A DNA stretch of 64,000 bases from Candidatus Gastranaerophilales bacterium (GTDB taxonomy: Bacteria; Cyanobacteriota; Vampirovibrionia; Gastranaerophilales; Gastranaerophilaceae). The position numbers and the translations under genes are program-made. A model generated the notes under the pieces. That model was not told the DNA's origin and searched no databases. It saw only the letters and a program-made list of their open reading frames with translations. The stretch is taken from contig CANPYC010000001.1 in NCBI GenBank assembly GCA_947587615.1, positions 61,539-125,538 of the forward strand, written 5' to 3'. This document shows, one piece after another, positions 59,726-64,000 of the stretch. Position 1 is the first letter of the stretch; every line of letters begins with the position of its first letter.

Positions 59726-60190
59726 TCATTCCACCAAATCTCGTCGAAAATCAAAAAGAAATTTTTTACTTTCTGAAGGTTTTAAATACGTCACAAATGA
59801 CGGGGGTTTAATAACCGTTCTTGCAACAAGTACCCCCTTTTTATCATACGTTGTAACTATAATCATCTCTGTATCATCATCAAATTGAACGCTTGAGCAG
59901 CCCTTACAATTTGTTTCAAAAGTATAAGGGGGGATTTTTCTGTTATATGGATTTGTGCCTTTTTCATTCAATTCATCTAAAACTTTTTGCGCAACTTCAG
60001 ACGATTTTGCATCCTTGTTCTGTGCAAATTCTTCAAGCGCTTTAGATGTAAAAACCGCATTATCTGATTTAATTTTAGCTGCCATCATAACTTCTCGGTT
60101 ATTTAAAAACCTTGGAGAAAAATAAATCGCAAGGGCGCCAAGCGCCAAAACCAAAGTTACAACTTCAACAAATATAATTTTTTTATTCAT
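59726..60190 (-). CDS. Membrane-anchored hypothetical protein, pilin-like N terminus
   Basis: The 154 residues begin MNKKIIFVEVVTLVLALGAL, a basic start plus one long hydrophobic helix with Glu9 early in it, which looks like a type IV pilin/pseudopilin N terminus (Glu5 of the mature form) except that the Gly at -1 is replaced by Lys. The soluble part has two cysteines (CKGC) and ends in RRDLVE. It is 6 bp downstream of the phosphodiester glycosidase gene with AAAGG upstream, and is the last gene of the lpt operon. Function unknown; a bitopic envelope protein is the safe reading. Confidence 0.6.
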   Translation of the reverse strand: MNKKIIFVEVVTLVLALGALAIYFSPRFLNNREVMMAAKIKSDNAVFTSKALEEFAQNKDAKSSEVAQKVLDELNEKGTNPYNRKIPPYTFETNCKGCSSVQFDDDTEMIIVTTYDKKGVLVARTVIKPPSFVTYLKPSESKKFLFDFRRDLVE

Positions 60191-60195
60191 TATTT

Positions 60196-60999
60196 TTACC
60201 TTTCAACAACCAAAAAAGATTTTACCCTTCTTTGATATTTACCCAAAGAACCGATATTTAAATCTTTATAATTAACAGAGGTTGATAATCCGCCGTCAAA
60301 TGCCATAATTTTTTTAAGCTTTAATTTTTCTTGCATATATTCTTTCATTTCATTAGCGTCAACCTTATAATCCTTTGTAAATATAACTATGTAAAGATAT
60401 TTCCCCCTTAAACCTACCGCCGTTCTTGCACGTCTTTTTAAAATATCCGCACTTTGAAATTTTACCATATCCCCATCAAATACGACAAACCCCTCTTTAA
60501 CTAAATCCATCTCAGGTAGTAGCATTGGTCCGGCTTGCAGGGCATGTTTAATTTTATATCCTTTTTGAATAGGGTCATTATGATAAGCTATATCAAGCTT
60601 TAGCTTATTATTATCATTTTCTAAAATTCTAAGTTCCGCTCTATTTAAAACTTTATCAAGTCTTTGTTCTTTTTTAAGCGTTTCAGTGAGTTCTTTATGC
60701 TCTTCAACATCCGCAACCAATTCCCCATCAACCGTAACATAAGAAACGCTTTTTCCGTTAACAACATCAAAAAAACCGCCGTTAACAACAAGGTCAAAAC
60801 AACCGTCATCGTAGAGCTTTTCCGGTGTCATAAGCTTGGGTGTTACAACGGGTTTGATTTTTTGTCCGTATTTTTTGGTATTGATTTTAAAAACATAAAC
60901 CCCTAAATCATCATTTGCAAGAGTGATTTTATCCTCAGCAAAAACGGGAGTAAAAATCATTAAAAAAAGTATTAATATTAAAAAAATATTCTTTTTCAT
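60196..60999 (-). CDS. Secreted phosphodiester glycosidase (NAGPA) family protein
   Basis: Exported enzyme of the family that includes mammalian NAGPA; bacterial members cleave sugar phosphodiesters. The 267 residues have a signal peptide (MKKNIFLILILFLMIFTPVFA) and domain signatures VNGGFFDVVNGKSVSY (about 72-87), HALQAGPMLLPE, RRARTAVGL and AFDGGLSTSV. Its ATG overlaps the LptF/G stop by one base (TAATG). Genomic place suggests action on envelope glycans, but the substrate is unknown. Confidence 0.8.
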   Translation of the reverse strand: MKKNIFLILILFLMIFTPVFAEDKITLANDDLGVYVFKINTKKYGQKIKPVVTPKLMTPEKLYDDGCFDLVVNGGFFDVVNGKSVSYVTVDGELVADVEEHKELTETLKKEQRLDKVLNRAELRILENDNNKLKLDIAYHNDPIQKGYKIKHALQAGPMLLPEMDLVKEGFVVFDGDMVKFQSADILKRRARTAVGLRGKYLYIVIFTKDYKVDANEMKEYMQEKLKLKKIMAFDGGLSTSVNYKDLNIGSLGKYQRRVKSFLVVER

Positions 61000-62129
61000 T
61001 ATAAATCCTTTGCTTTCTTAATTAAAAATATTGAAACTATAAAAATAATAATCGGAAAACTTGCGGCAATTATCGGAGGCAAGACCGCTTTTTGCGCCAA
61101 TAAATCAAAAAAAGGTAAAGTTATATAATAACCAAATATAATTCCCACTGCAACGGTAAAACCGACAAGCCTTTGTGAGCGAGGCGGCGCAAAACCAAGC
61201 ATGCAGCCTATAATTGCAAACAATATGCAAGTTAAAGGGTGCAAATATCTTTGATAAAGCTTTGTTTTAAAGTATCTGTATTCATCAGAAAAATTTGCCT
61301 TCTTTAAAAGTTTAGCATACTTTGATATTTGGCTGTTTGTAAAAACACGCTCTTTTCTTGTAGTATTAAGCATTAAGTCGTAAACTTCCTGTGCTTGATT
61401 ATTCTCTTGCAAAATCGGATAGTTGTCTTTATGAATAATATTTTTATAAATTCCGTTTGAGTCAATTTCATAAATTATCGCATTATGTAACATCCAGCAA
61501 TCTTTTTCTTTTGTTGTTGTTGGTGCAAAAACAATGCTTTTAAATGTTGTTGCGTCCGTATATTTTTCCGATGAAAAATTCATAACTTTAATATCATAGA
61601 TTGTTTCAGGAGTGAAATTTGAAACAATTATATTCTGTTTGGGTGTTTTATCAGGGTTTTCAACAATATAGACAAAATGACTTCCGCCGCCTTTGGATTC
61701 TCCGAGTTTTTGACTTGCAATCGGCACAAGTTTATCATTAACAAAATAGCAAAAAATTGATAAAAAACATCCAAAATAAATAACTGGAAGCATTATTCTA
61801 TTAAAAGAAATTCCTATCCCTCTTAAAATTGACAATTCCGAGTTTTTGGACAATCTGTCAAAAGTAAAAATCGAGCCAAGCAAAATCCCGACGGGAATTG
61901 CTTTTGCTAAAACTTTAGGGACTTCTAAAATTAACATTTTAATCCCTGTTAAAATGGTTATTCTGTCGCTTAGAATTTTCTTAATAATCTTAAACAGAGT
62001 TTCAGGCGCAATCCAAACAATAATAAAAAGAATAAGGCAAACCAGAGTTGCCGCCATTACTTGAGAAAGTACAAATCTGTCAAGCAGGCTTAATTTAAAA
62101 TTTTTAATTTTATTAATTGCGCAATTCAT
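60999..62129 (-). CDS. LptF/LptG-family lipopolysaccharide export permease
   Basis: Inner-membrane subunit of the LptB2FG exporter. The 376 residues have six predicted helices split by a periplasmic beta-jellyroll: FKLSLLDRFVLSQVMAATLV, then IPVGILLGSIFTFDRLSKNSEL, the domain at about 120-270, and SQRLVGFTVAVGIIFGYYIT near the end. Only one such gene is present, so the second may be elsewhere or the exporter may be a homodimer. Overlaps lptB and the glycosidase gene by one base each. Confidence 0.9.
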   Translation of the reverse strand: MNCAINKIKNFKLSLLDRFVLSQVMAATLVCLILFIIVWIAPETLFKIIKKILSDRITILTGIKMLILEVPKVLAKAIPVGILLGSIFTFDRLSKNSELSILRGIGISFNRIMLPVIYFGCFLSIFCYFVNDKLVPIASQKLGESKGGGSHFVYIVENPDKTPKQNIIVSNFTPETIYDIKVMNFSSEKYTDATTFKSIVFAPTTTKEKDCWMLHNAIIYEIDSNGIYKNIIHKDNYPILQENNQAQEVYDLMLNTTRKERVFTNSQISKYAKLLKKANFSDEYRYFKTKLYQRYLHPLTCILFAIIGCMLGFAPPRSQRLVGFTVAVGIIFGYYITLPFFDLLAQKAVLPPIIAASFPIIIFIVSIFLIKKAKDL

Positions 62130-62869
62130 TATAAAACAAAGTCTTTCCCCAGATAAAATTCTTTAGCAACAGGGTCGGTTGCAACATCAGAGCTTTTTCC
62201 CGATATTTTAATTTTGCCGTCAAATATAACATTTGCTCTATCTGTTATGGATAAAGTGGCTCTTGGGTTGTGGTCGGTTATAAGTATTCCGATATCTTTT
62301 TGTTTAGCTAATTTATAAATATTTTCTTTAATTTCTCCGATTGCAATTGGGTCAATCCCTGTAAAAGGTTCATCAAGCAGAATAAAAGAAGGTGTAGCAG
62401 CTAATGCTCGAGCAATTTCAACTCTTCTTCTCTCGCCTCCCGAGAGTGCTACTGCGCTTGCATGTCTTAATTTTGCAACGCCAAACTCTGTTAATAAACT
62501 TTCTAAGAGTTCATCTTTTTGTTTTTGATTAAGCTTTTCATTCATCTCCAAAACAAGCTTTAAATTATCTTCAACATTGAGCTTTCTAAAGATTGAAGTT
62601 TCTTGCGGAAGATAGCCTATTCCAAGTTTTGCTCTTTCATTCATCGGAAGGTTTGTGACATCAATTGTTTTGTTATCGTCATCCTGAAGTAAAACTCTGC
62701 CCGAGTTAGCTCGAACAAGACCCACTATCATATAAAAAGTTGTGGTTTTACCTGCCCCGTTAGGCCCTAAAAGCCCCACTACTTCGCCTTTGTTAACGTC
62801 AAAAGAAACATCATTTACAACAGAGCGGTCGCCATATATCTTAATTAAGTTTTTTGCAATAATTTTCAT
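62129..62869 (-). CDS. lptB: Lipopolysaccharide export ATPase LptB
   Basis: Powers extraction of lipopolysaccharide from the inner membrane. The 246 residues carry Walker A GPNGAGKTT (35-43), Q-loop GYLPQETSIFRKL, signature LSGGERRRVEIARAL, Walker B FILLDEPFTGIDPIA and H-loop TDHN. The LptB-specific Q-loop and DEPFAG-like block are close to proteobacterial LptB. It is preceded by the formyltransferase gene (47 bp) and its stop overlaps the permease start (TAATG). Confidence 0.94.
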   Translation of the reverse strand: MKIIAKNLIKIYGDRSVVNDVSFDVNKGEVVGLLGPNGAGKTTTFYMIVGLVRANSGRVLLQDDDNKTIDVTNLPMNERAKLGIGYLPQETSIFRKLNVEDNLKLVLEMNEKLNQKQKDELLESLLTEFGVAKLRHASAVALSGGERRRVEIARALAATPSFILLDEPFTGIDPIAIGEIKENIYKLAKQKDIGILITDHNPRATLSITDRANVIFDGKIKISGKSSDVATDPVAKEFYLGKDFVL

Positions 62870-62916
62870 ACAATACTCGCTTTTAAATTATTATAGTATA
62901 AAATTTTCTAAAACAC

Positions 62917-63786
62917 CTATTTGTAGATTTTTATTAAAAAATCGCTTCCTTTTAGGATAAAATATTTCTTATTATTTTCAATAATTTCATAAGTTTTTTT
63001 ATTTTCGCTTGATTCATCGACTTCTAAAAACTCATACTTTTCTATTTTTAAATAATGCCGAAAAACTTTAACATAAGGGTCAGCCCACGGATAAAGCGCT
63101 CTTAAGTGTCTTGAAACATCTTCTTTTGGCTTGTTTAGGTCAATTATAACTTCTCTATCGGTCAATTGTTTTTCGTAGGTTGCAAATTCTTCGTTTTGTT
63201 TTATCGGCTGAATTTGCCCATTATCAAATTGATTTAAAACATCTCCCGCCAATACTTTAGCAAGTTTTGTTGCTTTATCCTTTAAACTTTTGCCTGTTTC
63301 AAGTTCATCAATTGTTATTGCCTCTTGAAGAATAATATCACCCCTGTCAAACCTTTCATCCATATAATGTACGGTTAAACCGGTTACTTTTTGATTAAGA
63401 TAAATTGCCCAAAAATAAGGATTAGCGCCCCTGTTTTTTGGTAAAAGCGAAGGATGAAAATTAATGCAGGGAACTAAGTTTAAAATATTTTTTTTAAATT
63501 TTTCAGCCCAAGAGCCTACCATGATTAAATCGGGATTTAATTTTTTAATTTCTTCAATAAATTCAGGGCTGTTCACGCTTTTTGCTTTGATGTCATAAAG
63601 TTTTTTAGATTTAATATTTGTATAGTCTTTTGAAGGGTTAAAAATATCTTTAAAAAAAAGTTCAAATTTGTTGTATCTTATCCTGTCGTTTCTAAATACA
63701 CCTAAAATTGTATGATTAGCGCTAATTACTCCTTCAATTAAGGAGTAGAGCATTTGACCATAACCTATTATTACAACTTTTGCCAT
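62917..63786 (-). CDS. Formyltransferase family protein (Fmt/ArnA-like)
   Basis: Transfers formyl from 10-formyltetrahydrofolate. The 289 residues show the formyltransferase core NFHPSLLPKNRGANPYFWAI (Asn and His catalytic) and YMDERFDRGDII (catalytic Asp). The C-terminal OB-like part is shorter than in methionyl-tRNA formyltransferase. Position at the head of an lpt operon suggests a sugar or lipid A formyltransferase rather than Fmt, but this is inference. The ATG 63786 is chosen; TATAAT ends 7 nt before it and no Shine-Dalgarno is seen, a leaderless pattern. Confidence 0.75.
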   Translation of the reverse strand: MAKVVIIGYGQMLYSLIEGVISANHTILGVFRNDRIRYNKFELFFKDIFNPSKDYTNIKSKKLYDIKAKSVNSPEFIEEIKKLNPDLIMVGSWAEKFKKNILNLVPCINFHPSLLPKNRGANPYFWAIYLNQKVTGLTVHYMDERFDRGDIILQEAITIDELETGKSLKDKATKLAKVLAGDVLNQFDNGQIQPIKQNEEFATYEKQLTDREVIIDLNKPKEDVSRHLRALYPWADPYVKVFRHYLKIEKYEFLEVDESSENKKTYEIIENNKKYFILKGSDFLIKIYK

Positions 63787-63789
63787 CAA

Positions 63790-64000
63790 ATAAATTATAC
63801 AACAAAATTGATAAAAAAGTGGAGTGGTGAACTAAAGTGTGCCCTATGTACCATCTGTAATTGCGGCGGATTCCGACCAGGGCGTAACGATAGTGAGCCC
63901 GTCTGTTTGAGTAGACTTACGAAGCGACTAAAACCGATAGGTTTTAAAAGCGGAGTGCTAAGTCTACGAGTTGTCGGTAATCCAAGAGGCGGATTCCGAC
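63790..64000. repeat. Intergenic mosaic repeat cluster 5 (cut by window end)
   Basis: Starts with the promoter of the formyltransferase gene (TATAAT on the - strand at 63799-63794). After it are a degenerate palindrome (63826-63843, GGTGAACTAAAGTGTGCC), GCGGCGGATTCCGACC (63864), the CGTAACGATAGTGAGCCCGTC block shared with cluster 2 in two parts (CGTAACGATAG, GTGAGCCCGTC), and AGGCGGATTCCGAC again at the very end. No gene is visible. Confidence 0.75.

Overview
The window reads as an AT-rich chromosome segment from an uncultured gut bacterium of the non-photosynthetic sister group of Cyanobacteria (Vampirovibrionia/Melainabacteria, most likely Gastranaerophilales). This is inferred from gene content and protein style, not from a database match. 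The cell has an outer membrane: the window encodes a secretin, a two-partner secretion pair and an LptB/LptF-type lipopolysaccharide exporter. It also carries a flagellin and type IV pilus ATPases. No phage, insertion sequence or CRISPR array was seen.

Layout. 1-12 kb holds housekeeping genes (RNase PH, L10/L12 behind an L10 leader, Maf, EF-Ts, S2) mixed with lineage-type hypotheticals, a sigma factor, an oligopeptide-type ABC ATPase, a 2-hydroxyacyl-CoA dehydratase-like protein and an ADP-ribosyltransferase-like protein. 12-20 kb holds obgE and a four-gene pilus/type II secretion operon (PilP/GspC-like, secretin, PilB/GspE ATPase, PilC/GspF). 20.5-27.7 kb holds a decayed copy of part of tsf followed by divergent tpsB and tpsA; tpsA contains an exact 198-bp tandem duplication. 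28-36 kb holds a WcbI-like protein, two small secreted proteins, serS, a pseudouridine synthase, a sugar-binding protein and an MFS sugar transporter. 36-46 kb holds a forward run: SpoIID-like, murJ, tsaC/sua5, a HEMGH metalloprotease-like membrane protein, a radical SAM protein, an ADP-forming acyl-CoA synthetase, and (reverse) HU, then an SDR. 46-58.6 kb holds pilT, comM/yifB, a TPR protein, a GAF-HD-GYP protein, glmS, flagellin and dnaB. 58.7 kb holds tRNA-Leu(CAG). 59.7-63.8 kb holds a reverse operon: formyltransferase, lptB, lptF/G, phosphodiester glycosidase, and a pilin-like small protein.

How the parts fit. The pilus operon and pilT together give assembly, outer-membrane passage and retraction of a type IV pilus-like machine, but the pilins are elsewhere. 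The TPS pair exports a large beta-helical surface protein. The lpt operon delivers lipopolysaccharide, with a formyltransferase and a glycosidase that may act on surface sugars.

Five intergenic clusters (about 27.9-28.3, 47.6-48.3, 55.56-55.92, 58.9-59.7 and 63.8-64.0 kb) are built from one mosaic repeat family. Its core is an 18-bp palindrome whose two arms change together (GGTAGACT/AGTCTACC, GGTGGACT/AGTCCACC, GGCGGACT/AGTCCGCC). Two more patterns recur. Several proteins of otherwise unrelated type begin with a short related N-terminal tag (such as KINSISFKG or KINPITFKS). Several genes have a -10 box 6-7 nt before the ATG and no Shine-Dalgarno, which suggests leaderless transcripts. Starts were moved from the longest ORF where a ribosome-binding site or homology pointed to an internal ATG.
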